From assembly GCF_017744445.1 (NCBI RefSeq), contig NZ_JAGIBH010000002.1:124001-188000 (forward strand): a DNA stretch of 64,000 nt. Reading direction: 5' to 3'. Every line of letters begins with the position of its first letter. Position 1 is the first letter of the stretch. The DNA comes from Caulobacter sp. GTDB lineage: Bacteria > Pseudomonadota > Alphaproteobacteria > Caulobacterales > Caulobacteraceae. Of this stretch, positions 44,469 through 52,870 are shown piece after piece. Made by a program: the position numbers and the translations under genes. The notes under the pieces are model-generated. The model was not told where the DNA came from and ran no database searches. It saw nothing but the letters and a program-made list of their open reading frames with translations.

Positions 44469-46553
44469 GTGAGCGTGGGCGTGCAGCGGGGGGCGGCGTT
44501 CCAGGGGTCGGCCAAGCCGATCGCCTTGACCTGCGCCTATGTCGCCGGGCTCGCCTACAGCCTGTTCCTGGCCGGCGCCACGCACAACATCCCCACGATC
44601 TGGACGGCCAATGCGGTCGCCATCGCCGCCTTCATGATCCTGAACCGGCGCCAGGCGCTGAGCTTCATGGTCGCCACCGGCGTGCTGCACATCGTCGTGG
44701 AGCTGCTGATCGGCGCGCCGCTGCGCTTCGTCATGATCGTCACCGTGCTGGACACGATCCAGACGGCCGGCACGGCGGCGCTGCTGCGCTGGATGCGCGT
44801 GCCGACCCGGGTGCGCGACCCGCGCAGCCTGTTCCTGGTCATCGTCGTCGCCTCGCTGGTGACGGCCATCGGCTCGATCCTGGTCCACGGCATGCTGGTC
44901 GCCAGCCGAGGCGGGCCCTTCTTCAAGGGCTGGGAGGACTGGACGGCGTCCAACGTGCTGGGCGTGGCGGTCATCCTTCCGGTGATCCTGATCCTGACCG
45001 ACCACCGTCATCGCGAAGGCTACCACGTGCGCCCGCTGGAGGCCGCCGCCACCCTGCTGATGGTGATCGGGGCCTCGTCCTGGGTGTTCGTCAACGACGC
45101 CAGCCTGCAAGTGCTGCTGTTCGCTCCCGCCTTGCTGGCCGCGTTCCGAGGCGGGCCGCGCGCGGTGGCGGTGATCGTCACCACCTCGCTGGCCGTGGCC
45201 ATTCCGGCCGTGCTCCATCGCACCGGCATCGACATCAAGATCGCCCTGGGCCCGCTGCGCCATGCCCTGCTGTTCCACGTCGTGCTGTACGCCGTCAGCT
45301 TCGTGGCCGCCCTGGCCTTGAGCCGCCAGGCGCGCCTGCAAGCCCTGCTGCTGCGCCGTCAGGCCGCCGCCCGCGCCGCCCAGGCCCGCGCCCAGGCCGC
45401 CAGCCAGGCCAAGTCCGACTTCCTGGCGACCATCAGCCACGAGATCCGCACGCCGCTGAACAGCATCCTGGGCTTCGCCTCGCTGGTCGCCGACGATCCG
45501 CAGCTGTCGCCCGAGAACCGCCGCCGCCTGGACCTGGTCGGCCGCGCCGGCCGCTCGCTGGCCGAGATCGTCGGCGACCTCCTGGACTTCGCCAAGGTCG
45601 AGGCCGGTCGCCTCGATTTGACCCTGACCCCCGCCTCGCCGTCGGCCCTGCTGCGCGACGCCGTGGCCATCATCGCCCCCGAGGCGGCGGCCAAGGGCCT
45701 GTATCTACGCACCGTCTGCACCGCCGAGGGCGAAGGCGACGTCGACCAGCCGCTGTCGCTGGACGAGACCCGTCTACGCCAGGTGCTGCTGAACCTCTTG
45801 GCCAACGCCCTGAAGTTCACGTCCGAAGGCGGCGTCACCGTGCGCCTGACGGCCGGTCCCACGCCGGGCCTGCTGCGGTTCGAGGTGGTCGACACCGGCA
45901 TCGGCATCGCGCCCGAGGTGCAGGCGCGCCTGTTCCAGCGCTTCAGCCAGGCCGACAGCTCGATCAGCCGCAGCTATGGCGGCACGGGCCTGGGCCTGGC
46001 GATCAGCAAGGCCCTGGTCAGCCGCATGGGCGGTTCGATCGGCGTCGAGAGCCAGCTGGGCCATGGCGCGCGCTTCTGGATCACCCTGGCCGCCGAGCCG
46101 GCGATCCTGCCGCTGCCGTCCGACGGTCCGGCCGCCGAGACGCCCGAGCGCGCGGCCCGCGTGCTGCTGGTCGACGACCACCCGATGAACCGCGAGCTGG
46201 GCAAGGCCCTGCTGACCCTGGCCGGCTGCGAGGTGGTCACCGCCGACGACGGCCATCAGGCGCTGGACGCCGTGCAGTCAGGCGACTTCGACCTCGTCTT
46301 GATGGACGTGCACATGCCGGGGATGGACGGCCTGGCCGCCACCCGCGCCATTCGCGCCCTGCCCGGCCCGGTCGCGGCCATCCCGATCGTGGCGCTCAGC
46401 GCCGACGTCCTGCCCGAGCAGATCGCCCGCTGCCGCGCCGCCGGCATGGACGACCACGTGGCCAAGCCGATCCGCCGCGAGGAGCTGATCGCCACCGTGG
46501 CTCGCGCCCTGGAAGCCGCGCCTTACGCCCGCCCGGACGCCGCTCACGGCTGA
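44469..46553 (+). CDS. Membrane-bound hybrid histidine kinase (MASE1-like sensor, HisKA, HATPase, REC)
   Basis: This is a 694-residue kinase from a GTG start. About eight N-terminal membrane helices (residues 18-285; for example TCAYVAGLAYSLFLAGATHN, SNVLGVAVILPVILILTD) have the pattern of a MASE1 sensor (WTANAVAIAAFMIL). A coiled linker leads to HisKA with H324 (ATISHEIRTPLNS). The ATPase contains LLNLLANALKFTSE, DTGIGIAP and YGGTGLGLAIS. The C-terminal receiver has LVLMDVHMPGMDG. It is closely similar in kinase and receiver parts to the soluble hybrid kinase at 33061, so the two may be paralogues differing in sensor. No partner gene adjoins it. Confidence 0.92.
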   Translation: MSVGVQRGAAFQGSAKPIALTCAYVAGLAYSLFLAGATHNIPTIWTANAVAIAAFMILNRRQALSFMVATGVLHIVVELLIGAPLRFVMIVTVLDTIQTAGTAALLRWMRVPTRVRDPRSLFLVIVVASLVTAIGSILVHGMLVASRGGPFFKGWEDWTASNVLGVAVILPVILILTDHRHREGYHVRPLEAAATLLMVIGASSWVFVNDASLQVLLFAPALLAAFRGGPRAVAVIVTTSLAVAIPAVLHRTGIDIKIALGPLRHALLFHVVLYAVSFVAALALSRQARLQALLLRRQAAARAAQARAQAASQAKSDFLATISHEIRTPLNSILGFASLVADDPQLSPENRRRLDLVGRAGRSLAEIVGDLLDFAKVEAGRLDLTLTPASPSALLRDAVAIIAPEAAAKGLYLRTVCTAEGEGDVDQPLSLDETRLRQVLLNLLANALKFTSEGGVTVRLTAGPTPGLLRFEVVDTGIGIAPEVQARLFQRFSQADSSISRSYGGTGLGLAISKALVSRMGGSIGVESQLGHGARFWITLAAEPAILPLPSDGPAAETPERAARVLLVDDHPMNRELGKALLTLAGCEVVTADDGHQALDAVQSGDFDLVLMDVHMPGMDGLAATRAIRALPGPVAAIPIVALSADVLPEQIARCRAAGMDDHVAKPIRREELIATVARALEAAPYARPDAAHG

Positions 46554-46674
46554 TTTTGTCGCCTGGTCTCGTCGCCGGCCGCCCCGGTCGCGGCCGCCGA
46601 GACGTCGCGCGAAGGCTTGGACTACCCATCCCCTGTCGCGCTTCGCAGGGTTAAATCCGCCTCATGACAATCTT

Positions 46675-46690
46675 GTAAGTTGAGACTTAC
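46675..46690. promoter_or_regulatory. Operator-like dyad upstream of the VOC gene
   Basis: GTAAGT-TGAG-ACTTAC is a perfect 6-bp dyad about 140 bases before the VOC-protein start, in a 275-base intergenic region that otherwise shows no gene. The spacing suits a TetR-like or similar repressor, but no regulator gene adjoins it. Confidence 0.4.
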
Positions 46691-46828
46691 CTCGGTCGCC
46701 CGTACACCGCGCGACCTCGGCGAAGTAACGCCGTTCGATTTTCCATCATCAGCGTATCCCGAACGCGCGCGACGGCTGTTGCGCGCCGCGCGGACGGTTG
46801 CGCCTTCATCACGCAGAGCAGCACTCCA

Positions 46829-47335
46829 ATGATCCACCACCTGTCCGTCAGCGCCGCCGCCCCCCAGGGCGCGGCCGAGTTCTTCGCCGACATCATGGGC
46901 GGCGTCGTCGTCGACTTCCCGCCCAATCCCGGCAGCTTCATGGTGTTCAAGGCCGACGGCATGGGCACCGCCATCGAGATCTATCCGGCCGGCAGCGTCA
47001 TGGTCCCGAACGGCGAGCCCGGCTCGATCTTCGTGCGCCAGGCCGAAGGCGCCGATCGCCGCTCGCCGACCCACTTCGCCCTCAGCGTCTCGATGGCTCG
47101 CGAAGAGGTCATGGCCAAGGCCGCGGCCAAGGGCTGGGAGACCTATGTCTGCGACCGCGGCGGCCACTTCCACGTCATCGAGGTGTGGATCGAGAACACC
47201 TGGCTGGTCGAGATCCTGCCGCTGGACTTCGCCGCCGAGTATCTGAGCTTCGCCGGCGCGATCACCGAGATGGCCGACCCGAACGAGGCGCTGGACGCTC
47301 ACCAGCCGCAGGCCAAGACGCTGGAAAACGCGTAG
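46829..47335 (+). CDS. VOC (glyoxalase/dioxygenase) superfamily protein
   Basis: This 168-residue protein consists of two beta-alpha-beta-beta-beta modules. The N-terminal one has HHLSVSAAAPQGAAEFFADI, and the second has THFALSVSMAREEVMAKAAA, VCDRGGHFHVIEVWIENTWL, and VEILPLDF. Metal-binding candidates are His3/His4, His92-region and Glu in VEILP. No specific enzyme can be named; it could be a lyase, dioxygenase or resistance protein. The ribosome site is weak. A palindromic element follows the stop. Confidence 0.8.
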   Translation: MIHHLSVSAAAPQGAAEFFADIMGGVVVDFPPNPGSFMVFKADGMGTAIEIYPAGSVMVPNGEPGSIFVRQAEGADRRSPTHFALSVSMAREEVMAKAAAKGWETYVCDRGGHFHVIEVWIENTWLVEILPLDFAAEYLSFAGAITEMADPNEALDAHQPQAKTLENA

Positions 47336-47347
47336 TCCGCCTTCATT

Positions 47348-47445
47348 GTCATCCCGGACAAGCGCGTAGCGCGCCGATCCGGGACCGCAGGAAGCGCCGA
47401 GCTTGTTGCGGTCCCGGCTCTTCGCTTCGCTACGGCCGGGATGAC
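47348..47445. repeat. Intergenic palindromic element, GTCATCCCGG family (copy 1)
   Basis: The ends GTCATCCCGG / CCGGGATGAC are followed inward by GATCCGGGACCGCA paired with TGCGGTCCCGG. It lies between the convergent VOC and nitronate monooxygenase genes. No GANTC site is inside. Confidence 0.8.
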
Positions 47446-47453
47446 AGGAAGGC

Positions 47454-48497
47454 TCAAAAGCCAGCCAGCATCCGCGTCAGCGCCCCCGCCCCCATCGGCC
47501 GGCTGGCGCGGAACGCCTGGCCGGCCCAGAGGGAGCTGAAGTCGCCGCGGCCGCCGGCTTCGGCGGCCTTGCGCAGGGGCAGCACCGCCGCGCCAGCGGT
47601 GGGGAACGGCGGGGCGATCTCCGACAGCGGACCGACCTCGGCCATCAGACGGTTGACGATCCCCCGCGCCGGGCGGCCGGTGAAGAGGTTGGTCACGGCG
47701 GTGGCCTCCTCGGCCGACGCCAACGCCTGTCGATAGACCTCCGAGATCGCCGCTTCGGGCGTGAACAGATAGGCCGTGCCGACCTGGGCGGCCTCGGCCC
47801 CCAGCGCGAAAGCCGCCAGCACCCCGCGCCGATCAGCGATGCCGCCGGCCGCGATCACCGGGACCGAGACGGCGTCGACGATCCGGGGGACCAGCGAGAA
47901 GGTCCCGACCTGCTGGCTCATGTCGTCGGTCAGGAAATTCCCGCGATGGCCGCCAGCGTCGAAGCCCATGGCGATCACCGCATCGACGCCCCGCGCCTCC
48001 AGCCAACGCGCCTCGACCACGGTCGTCGCCGACGAGATGACCTTGGCGCCGGTGCGCTTGACCCGCTCGACCAGCTCCGGCGACGGCAGGCCGAAGTGGA
48101 AGCTGACCACCTCGGGCCGGTAGTCCTCGACCACCTTGGCGAAGGTGTCGTTGAACGGCGCGCGGCCAGCGGCGGGGATCGGCTGGTCGGGATCGAGGCC
48201 TTCCTCGATGTAGTAGGGCCGTAGCCGCTCGCGCCAAGCCGACTGCCGGGCGGGTTCGTCCTCCGGGGTCTGGTGGCTGAAGAAGTTGACGTTGATCGGC
48301 TTCTTCGTCCCCGCCCGCACCGCATCCAGCGCCGCCCGTAGCTGCTCCTCGGAATAGAGCGCGCTGGGCAGGGAGCCCAGGCCCCCTGCCTCGCTGGCGG
48401 CGATGACCATGTCCGGCGAGGTCGCCCCGGCCATCGGGGCCTGGATGATCGGCAGCTCGATCCCGAACAGGTCGAGCACGCGGTTGGACGTGGTCAT
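47454..48497 (-). CDS. Nitronate monooxygenase family flavoprotein
   Basis: This is a 347-residue FMN enzyme of the NMO/2-nitropropane dioxygenase group, which oxidises propionate-3-nitronate and related nitronates. Its TIM barrel shows ELPIIQAPMAGATSPDMVIA, the NVNFFSHQTPE segment, the catalytic-His region AMGFDAGGHRGNF, and the FMN-phosphate loop [20 protein letters not shown] with AAQVGTAYLFTPEA. The ATG at 48497 has AGGAGG five to six bases upstream. It is the third gene of an SDR-tautomerase-NMO operon, 9 bases after the tautomerase stop. Confidence 0.9.
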   Translation of the reverse strand: MTTSNRVLDLFGIELPIIQAPMAGATSPDMVIAASEAGGLGSLPSALYSEEQLRAALDAVRAGTKKPINVNFFSHQTPEDEPARQSAWRERLRPYYIEEGLDPDQPIPAAGRAPFNDTFAKVVEDYRPEVVSFHFGLPSPELVERVKRTGAKVISSATTVVEARWLEARGVDAVIAMGFDAGGHRGNFLTDDMSQQVGTFSLVPRIVDAVSVPVIAAGGIADRRGVLAAFALGAEAAQVGTAYLFTPEAAISEVYRQALASAEEATAVTNLFTGRPARGIVNRLMAEVGPLSEIAPPFPTAGAAVLPLRKAAEAGGRGDFSSLWAGQAFRASRPMGAGALTRMLAGF

Positions 48498-48506
48498 CAC
48501 GACCTC

Positions 48507-48743
48507 CTAGACCTGACCGGCGGCCTGGCGCCGACGGTATTCGAGCACGGGCACGCCGCCCACGCCCCAGTTCTCCAGCTCGACCTCCTGGATGACCACG
48601 AACGTCGAGTCCAGCGGCTTGCCCAGCACGTCCAGCAACAGCTGGCTGACGCCCGCGATCAGCTGAGCCTTCTCGTCCGCCGTGACGGCCGAGCGGCCGG
48701 GGGCGGAACCTTGGCGGGTGACTTGGATGGTGACCATCGGCAT
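48507..48743 (-). CDS. 4-Oxalocrotonate tautomerase-like protein
   Basis: This 78-residue protein starts MPMVTIQVTRQG; removal of Met exposes Pro1, the catalytic base of this superfamily. Other features are the conserved helix DEKAQLIAGVSQLLLDVLGK and the strand STFVVIQEVELENWGVGG. Such enzymes tautomerise keto-enol or unsaturated acids, or dehalogenate them. The middle position in the SDR-NMO operon suggests action on the same metabolite. GGGGGAGAG precedes the ATG. Confidence 0.9.
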   Translation of the reverse strand: MPMVTIQVTRQGSAPGRSAVTADEKAQLIAGVSQLLLDVLGKPLDSTFVVIQEVELENWGVGGVPVLEYRRRQAAGQV

Positions 48744-48756
48744 GGCGGCTCTCCCC

Positions 48757-49467
48757 CTAGTGACCGGCGCTCTGGCCGCCGTCGACGTGCAGGATCTCGC
48801 CCGTCACGAAGCCTGCGGTCTCGAGGTAGAGAACGGCCTCGACCACGTCGCGGATCTCGCCCAGGCGACCCACCGGATGCAGGCCGGCCAGGAAGGCGTG
48901 GGTTTCGGGGGCGTGCATCGGGGTCTTGATCACCCCCGGTGAGACGGCGTTGACCCGCACGCCCTTGTTCGCGAACTCGATGGCCAGCGACTTGGTGGCC
49001 GAGTTGATGCCGCCCTTGGTCAGGCTGGCCAGCACCGAGGGTACGTCGGCCAGGGCGTGGTCGGTCAGGGTGGTGGTGATGCTGACGATGTGGCCGCTGC
49101 CCTGCTTCAGCATCTGCGCGGCCGCCCGCTGGGTGACGTGGAAGAAGCCGGCCAGGTTGGTGGCGGTCTTGGTGGCGAAGTCCTCGGCGGTGTAGGCCGT
49201 GAACGGCTTGGCCATGAAGATCCCGGCGTTGTTGACCAGGGTGTCGACGCGACCGAACCGCGCCAGGGCTTCAGCGACCACACGGTCGGCGGTGTCGGGA
49301 TCGCCGATGTCGCCGGCGACGGCCAGGATGTCCGGGTCGCTGCCTTGCTTGATCGATCGCGAAGTGGCGACCACCCGATAGTCGCGGTCGCGATAGGCCT
49401 TGACCAGCGCCTCGCCGATGCCTTGCGAGGCCCCGGTGATAATGGCGACTTTCCGTTCGTTGCTCAT
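48757..49467 (-). CDS. Short-chain dehydrogenase/reductase-like protein without the catalytic Tyr
   Basis: This is a 236-residue Rossmann-fold protein. The cofactor motif TGASQGIG is at 11-18, NNAG at 79-82, and the C-terminal VNAVSPGVIKTPMHAPETHA is typical of SDRs. However, the active-site YxxxK reads A147-S-L-T-K151 (VLASLTKGG), and the usual catalytic Ser is in a TTT stretch near 131-133. The Tyr therefore appears to be missing. It may be catalytically altered, or a binding protein in the operon. AAGGAGG precedes the ATG. It is the first gene of the three-gene operon, with 13 bases to the tautomerase gene. Confidence 0.88.
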   Translation of the reverse strand: MSNERKVAIITGASQGIGEALVKAYRDRDYRVVATSRSIKQGSDPDILAVAGDIGDPDTADRVVAEALARFGRVDTLVNNAGIFMAKPFTAYTAEDFATKTATNLAGFFHVTQRAAAQMLKQGSGHIVSITTTLTDHALADVPSVLASLTKGGINSATKSLAIEFANKGVRVNAVSPGVIKTPMHAPETHAFLAGLHPVGRLGEIRDVVEAVLYLETAGFVTGEILHVDGGQSAGH

Positions 49468-49577
49468 GACTGCCTCCTTGGCGTTGTCTGATGAGCAGGA
49501 AGATCGGATCGATCGCCTTTCGCGTGAATGGGTGCCTTAAGGCAGTCACCCTTCCGTCAAACGGCGGAATGAAAGCT

Positions 49578-49678
49578 CGTCATCCCGGCCGCAGCGCAAC
49601 GGAGAGCCGGGACCCAGGGGCCAAGGCAATGCGGTTGCCCCTGGGTCCCGGATCGGCCTTCGGCCGTCCGGGATGACG
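49578..49678. repeat. Intergenic palindromic element, GTCATCCCGG family (copy 2)
   Basis: The ends CGTCATCCCGG / CCGGGATGACG have inner arms CCGGGACCCAGGGG / CCCCTGGGTCCCGG and an internal GGCCTTCGGCC hairpin. It lies between the LysR gene and the SDR operon, both transcribed leftward, so it could separate the two transcripts. Confidence 0.85.
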
Positions 49679-49699
49679 GCGATGGGTAGGAAGGATTTC

Positions 49700-50638
49700 T
49701 CAGCTCCCCGCCAGCACCTCGGAGTCCGCCGACAGCCGCGCGAACACCGCCCGCAGCCGGGGCGCGGCGAAGTCGATGAAGGCGCGGACCTTGGGCGTGG
49801 CGGTGCGGCCCTGGGGCGTGAGCAGGTGCACCGGTAGCGGCGCGGGCTCGGCGTCGCGCAGGACGATGCGAAGACTCCCGTCCAGCACCCGCTCGGCCAC
49901 GTGATAGGTGTAGAGCCGGGTCACGCCGCGCCCCTCGACCGCCGAAGCCAGGGCCGCGCGCACGCTATTGACCACCAGGCGGGGCTTGAAGTGAACGGCG
50001 CGGGCGATCGTCTGGCCCGGCGCGGGCGGGAACACCCAGGTGTCGTGGCCGAAATGGGTGGTGGTGACGACCTGGTGCTTGGCCAGATCCGCCGGCTCGT
50101 CGATGCGCGGATGCTGGTCCAGATAGCGCGGCGCGCCGACGATCACCCGCCGCACGTCGCCGCCAACCCGCGTGGCCACCAGCGAACTGTCCGGCAACTG
50201 GCCCACCCGCAGGGCGACATCGAAGCCCTCCTCGACCAGGTTGGTGTGGCGGTCGAGCAGGACGAGGTTCACCGACACGGCCGGATAGGCGTCCAGATAC
50301 GCATCGACGATCGGGCGCAGCACGTCCTCGCCGCTGATCGGCGGGGCGGTGATGGTCAGCATGCCGCGCGGGGCCGAGCGCTCGCCCAGGGCCGCCAGGT
50401 CCGCCTCCTCCAGGTCGGTCAGGATGCGGCGGCAGGCGACGGCGTAGCGCTCGCCGGCTTCGGACAGCCGCAGCGAACGGGTCGTGCGGTGCAGCAGCTC
50501 GGCCCCGACATGCTGCTCCAGGAAGGCGATGGCGCGGCTGACCGCGGCCGGCGAGCGGTTCAGGCGGCGGCCGGCTCCGGCCAGGCTGCCCTCTTCCAGG
50601 GCCGCCACGAACACCCGCATCGCTTCGATCCGATCCAT
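49700..50638 (-). CDS. LysR-family transcriptional regulator
   Basis: This is a 312-residue regulator. The N-terminal winged HTH is MDRIEAMRVFVAALEEGSLA, GAGRRLNRSPAAVSRAIAFL, EQHVGAELLHRTTRSLRLSE. The effector domain begins at about residue 90 (GMLTITAPPISGEDVLRPIV) in the CrgA/DmlR-like style. The ATG at 50638 gives the standard N-terminus. It lies upstream of, and in the same direction as, the SDR-tautomerase-NMO operon and may control it, although LysR proteins more often regulate divergent genes; the divergent gene here is blaI-like. Confidence 0.9.
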   Translation of the reverse strand: MDRIEAMRVFVAALEEGSLAGAGRRLNRSPAAVSRAIAFLEQHVGAELLHRTTRSLRLSEAGERYAVACRRILTDLEEADLAALGERSAPRGMLTITAPPISGEDVLRPIVDAYLDAYPAVSVNLVLLDRHTNLVEEGFDVALRVGQLPDSSLVATRVGGDVRRVIVGAPRYLDQHPRIDEPADLAKHQVVTTTHFGHDTWVFPPAPGQTIARAVHFKPRLVVNSVRAALASAVEGRGVTRLYTYHVAERVLDGSLRIVLRDAEPAPLPVHLLTPQGRTATPKVRAFIDFAAPRLRAVFARLSADSEVLAGS

Positions 50639-50731
50639 TCGACCACTTTCCGCACGAGTGAGCGCTAAGACGGGCAAGCTACCGCTGCCGTGCAGCGCAA
50701 TCCACGCATTACGCCGAGTTCACTTCCCTCG

Positions 50732-50757
50732 CTACAGGCGTAGCGCTACACCTGTAG
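50732..50757. promoter_or_regulatory. BlaI-type operator
   Basis: A 26-bp near-perfect palindrome has arms CTACAGGCGTAGC / GCTACACCTGTAG with one mismatched pair. It contains TACA and TGTA half-sites as in BlaI/MecI boxes. It is about 20 bases before the blaI-like start. Confidence 0.8.
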
Positions 50758-50778
50758 CGACACGTGAGGGAGCCTGCC

Positions 50779-51153
50779 TTGATCGACGCCCTGCCCAGAC
50801 GCGAACGCGAGGTCTTCGAGACCCTGTGCCGGCTCGAGGCCGGCACGACCGCCGAGGTGCGGAGCGCCCTGTCGGATCCACTCAGCGACAGCGCCGTGCG
50901 CACCATGCTCTCGCGCCTGGAGGCCAAGGGCCTGGTCGAGCGGACCAGCGGCCCGGACGGCGTGCGTTTCAGCCCCGTGCAGGAGACCGAGACGGTCGCC
51001 GTCAGCGCCCTGCGCCGGGTGATCGACACCTTCTTCGCGGGCTCGGCCGCCAGCGCCGCCACAGCCCTGCTGGGCATGGGCGAGCGGCTGACGCCGGAAG
51101 AAGCCTCCGCCCTGGAAGCCCTCATCGACGAGCGTGTGGAGACCAAGTCATGA
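50779..51153 (+). CDS. BlaI/MecI-family repressor
   Basis: This is a 124-residue winged-helix repressor. The HTH core is PRREREVFETLCRLEAGTTA, EVRSALSDPLSDSAVRTMLS, RLEAKGLVERTSGPDGVRFS. The C-terminal dimerisation helix follows (LTPEEASALEALIDERVE). A TTG at 50779 has GAGGGAG at good spacing; a GTG at 50764 is the alternative. It shares an ATGA overlap with the M56 peptidase gene, the classic BlaI-BlaR1 arrangement in which the peptidase inactivates the repressor on a signal. A strong dyad operator precedes it. No beta-lactamase gene is nearby. Confidence 0.92.
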   Translation: MIDALPRREREVFETLCRLEAGTTAEVRSALSDPLSDSAVRTMLSRLEAKGLVERTSGPDGVRFSPVQETETVAVSALRRVIDTFFAGSAASAATALLGMGERLTPEEASALEALIDERVETKS

Positions 51154-52808
51154 CCTGGATCCTGCTGATCTCGCTGCTGGTGAAGTCCAGCCTGGTCGCC
51201 GGCGCGGGCCTGATCTGCTCGCGCTACATGACCCGCCGCCCGGTCGAGCGCGTCGACATCCTGCGCGGCACGGTCTGCCTGCTGCTGGCCCTGCCGGCGA
51301 TCATGAACATGCTGCCGCCGCTGGAACTGGCCCTCTTGCCGCCCCTGCCGGCCGAGCCCGTCGTGACCTTGCCCGTCACCGGCGATGGGCCGGCGCCGCA
51401 GTTGGATCCCTATCCCTGGTGGATGTCGCCCGCCTCGATCACCGGCGGCCTGTGGCTGCTGGGCGCGGCGCTGATCGGCGGCCGCCTGGCCGTGGGCCTC
51501 AACACCCTGGAGCGCTGGACCCGCAAGGGCGAGCCCGTGACCGATCCCGCCTGGCTGGCCCCGATCGAGGACCTGTCGCCCGCTGACCGTCCGGGCCTGG
51601 TCGCCTCAGACCGTGTCTCAGGCCCGCTCAGCTGGGGCGTCGCGCCGGGCGCCATCCTGCTGGACCCGGCCACCCTGGCCGAACCGCAGACCGCCCCCGC
51701 CATCATGGCTCACGAACTGGCCCACCTGCGCCGCCACGACTGGATCTTCCTGATCCTGTCACGGCTGGTCCTGGCCATCTTCTGGTTCAACCCGCTGGTC
51801 TGGCGCCTGCACGCGGTGCTGGCCGAACGCACCGAGGAGGCGGCCGACGCCGCCGCCGTCGACAGCGTGGACCGCACCCTCTACGCCCGCACCCTGGTGC
51901 GCCTGGCCGCTTCACCCGTCCCGCACGGCGCCACTGCGATGGCCGCCGACGCCAAGACGCTCAAGACAAGGATCGCCTGCCTGATGACCGACACGCCCGA
52001 ACGCCGCCGCCCGCTGACCGTGGGCCTCACCGTCGCCGCCCTGGCCATCGTCGCCACCCCGCTGGCCGCCTTCGGCCTCAGCCGCCAGGTCGCCCCGGTC
52101 CCGCCCGTTCCGCCGACGCCGCCGGCCATCACCAGCGCGCCGCCGGCTCCCCCTGCGCCGCCTGCCGCTCCGGCTGAAGCCGCCCCGCCCGCGCCCGAAG
52201 CGCCGCCCGCCCCGCCGACCCCCGCCGCGCCCCCGGCAAGTCCCTGGACCTACGCCTTCTCGCACCGCTGGCTGAGCGACGCCGACATCAAGGCCATCGA
52301 GGAAGCCCGCCAAGGCGCCGAACACGCCCGCGCCCAGGCCGAGCTGGTCCGCCTGTCGGCCGAAGACACCCGTCGCATCGCCGAGGACGCCCGCCGCGAA
52401 GTCGAGGCCCATCGCGGCGAGATCGAAGCCGCCGCCCGCATCGCGTCGGAGCAAGCCCGCCTCTCGGCCGAGGACGCCCGCCGGATCGGTGAGGAAGCCC
52501 GACGCGCCGGTGAAGAAGCCCGCCGCGACGGCGAACGCATCCGGATCCAGGCCATGAAGGTGGCGCGTGTCGAGATGACCAAGGGCGTAGGCCAGATGCG
52601 CGCCGGCGCCCGCCAGATGCGCGAAGAAGCCATCCGCCTGCGCGATCCCGCCTACCGCGCCAAACAAATCGCCGACAACCGCGCCCGGGGTAACCGCGAG
52701 GTCACCGACGAGGAACTGCTGGACGTGGCGCGCAAGCTGCCGGCGCAGGCCGATGACCTGGAGCGCCAGGCCGAGAAGCTGGCGGAGAAGGTGCGGGATA
52801 TGAGCTGA
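51150..52808 (+). CDS. M56 (BlaR1-like) membrane metallopeptidase with Pro-rich linker and coiled-coil tail
   Basis: This is a 552-residue protein. Membrane helices lie at about 1-25, 40-60, 90-110, 205-225 and 290-310. The zinc motif H188-E-L-A-H192 (MAHELAHLRRHDW) and the downstream Glu in ERTEEAADAAAV identify an M56 peptidase facing the cytoplasm. Instead of the penicillin-binding sensor of BlaR1, the C-terminus holds a Pro/Ala linker (residues about 315-370), then SHRWLSDADIKAIEEARQGA and a long charged helix with repeated EDARR/EEARR units to residue 500. The sensor domain is therefore different, and the ligand is unknown. It probably cleaves, or signals to, the coupled BlaI-type repressor. 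Confidence 0.9.
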   Translation: MTWILLISLLVKSSLVAGAGLICSRYMTRRPVERVDILRGTVCLLLALPAIMNMLPPLELALLPPLPAEPVVTLPVTGDGPAPQLDPYPWWMSPASITGGLWLLGAALIGGRLAVGLNTLERWTRKGEPVTDPAWLAPIEDLSPADRPGLVASDRVSGPLSWGVAPGAILLDPATLAEPQTAPAIMAHELAHLRRHDWIFLILSRLVLAIFWFNPLVWRLHAVLAERTEEAADAAAVDSVDRTLYARTLVRLAASPVPHGATAMAADAKTLKTRIACLMTDTPERRRPLTVGLTVAALAIVATPLAAFGLSRQVAPVPPVPPTPPAITSAPPAPPAPPAAPAEAAPPAPEAPPAPPTPAAPPASPWTYAFSHRWLSDADIKAIEEARQGAEHARAQAELVRLSAEDTRRIAEDARREVEAHRGEIEAAARIASEQARLSAEDARRIGEEARRAGEEARRDGERIRIQAMKVARVEMTKGVGQMRAGARQMREEAIRLRDPAYRAKQIADNRARGNREVTDEELLDVARKLPAQADDLERQAEKLAEKVRDMS

Positions 52809-52813
52809 TCTCT

Positions 52814-52870
52814 AGCCGCTCATCCCCGCGAAAGCGGGGACCCAAGCCGACCATCCAACAACACCCCGCT
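52814..52870. repeat. Truncated CGCGAAAGCG-family element (copy 3), interrupted
   Basis: The left arm AGCCGCTCATCCCCGCGAAA, extended by GCGGGGACCCAAGC, is complete. The right arm starts (CACCCCGCTTT, 52862-52872) but is cut off exactly where the CCTAGG element begins. The missing CGCGGGGATGAGCGG is not found on the far side, so insertion with loss, or recombination, is likely. Confidence 0.7.

Noticed and set aside
52320..52560. Periodic repeats that could be read as a DNA repeat array
   Set aside because: The periodicity is in codons of the EDARR/EEARR coiled coil of the M56 peptidase; bases vary at third positions, so it is not a CRISPR or satellite.
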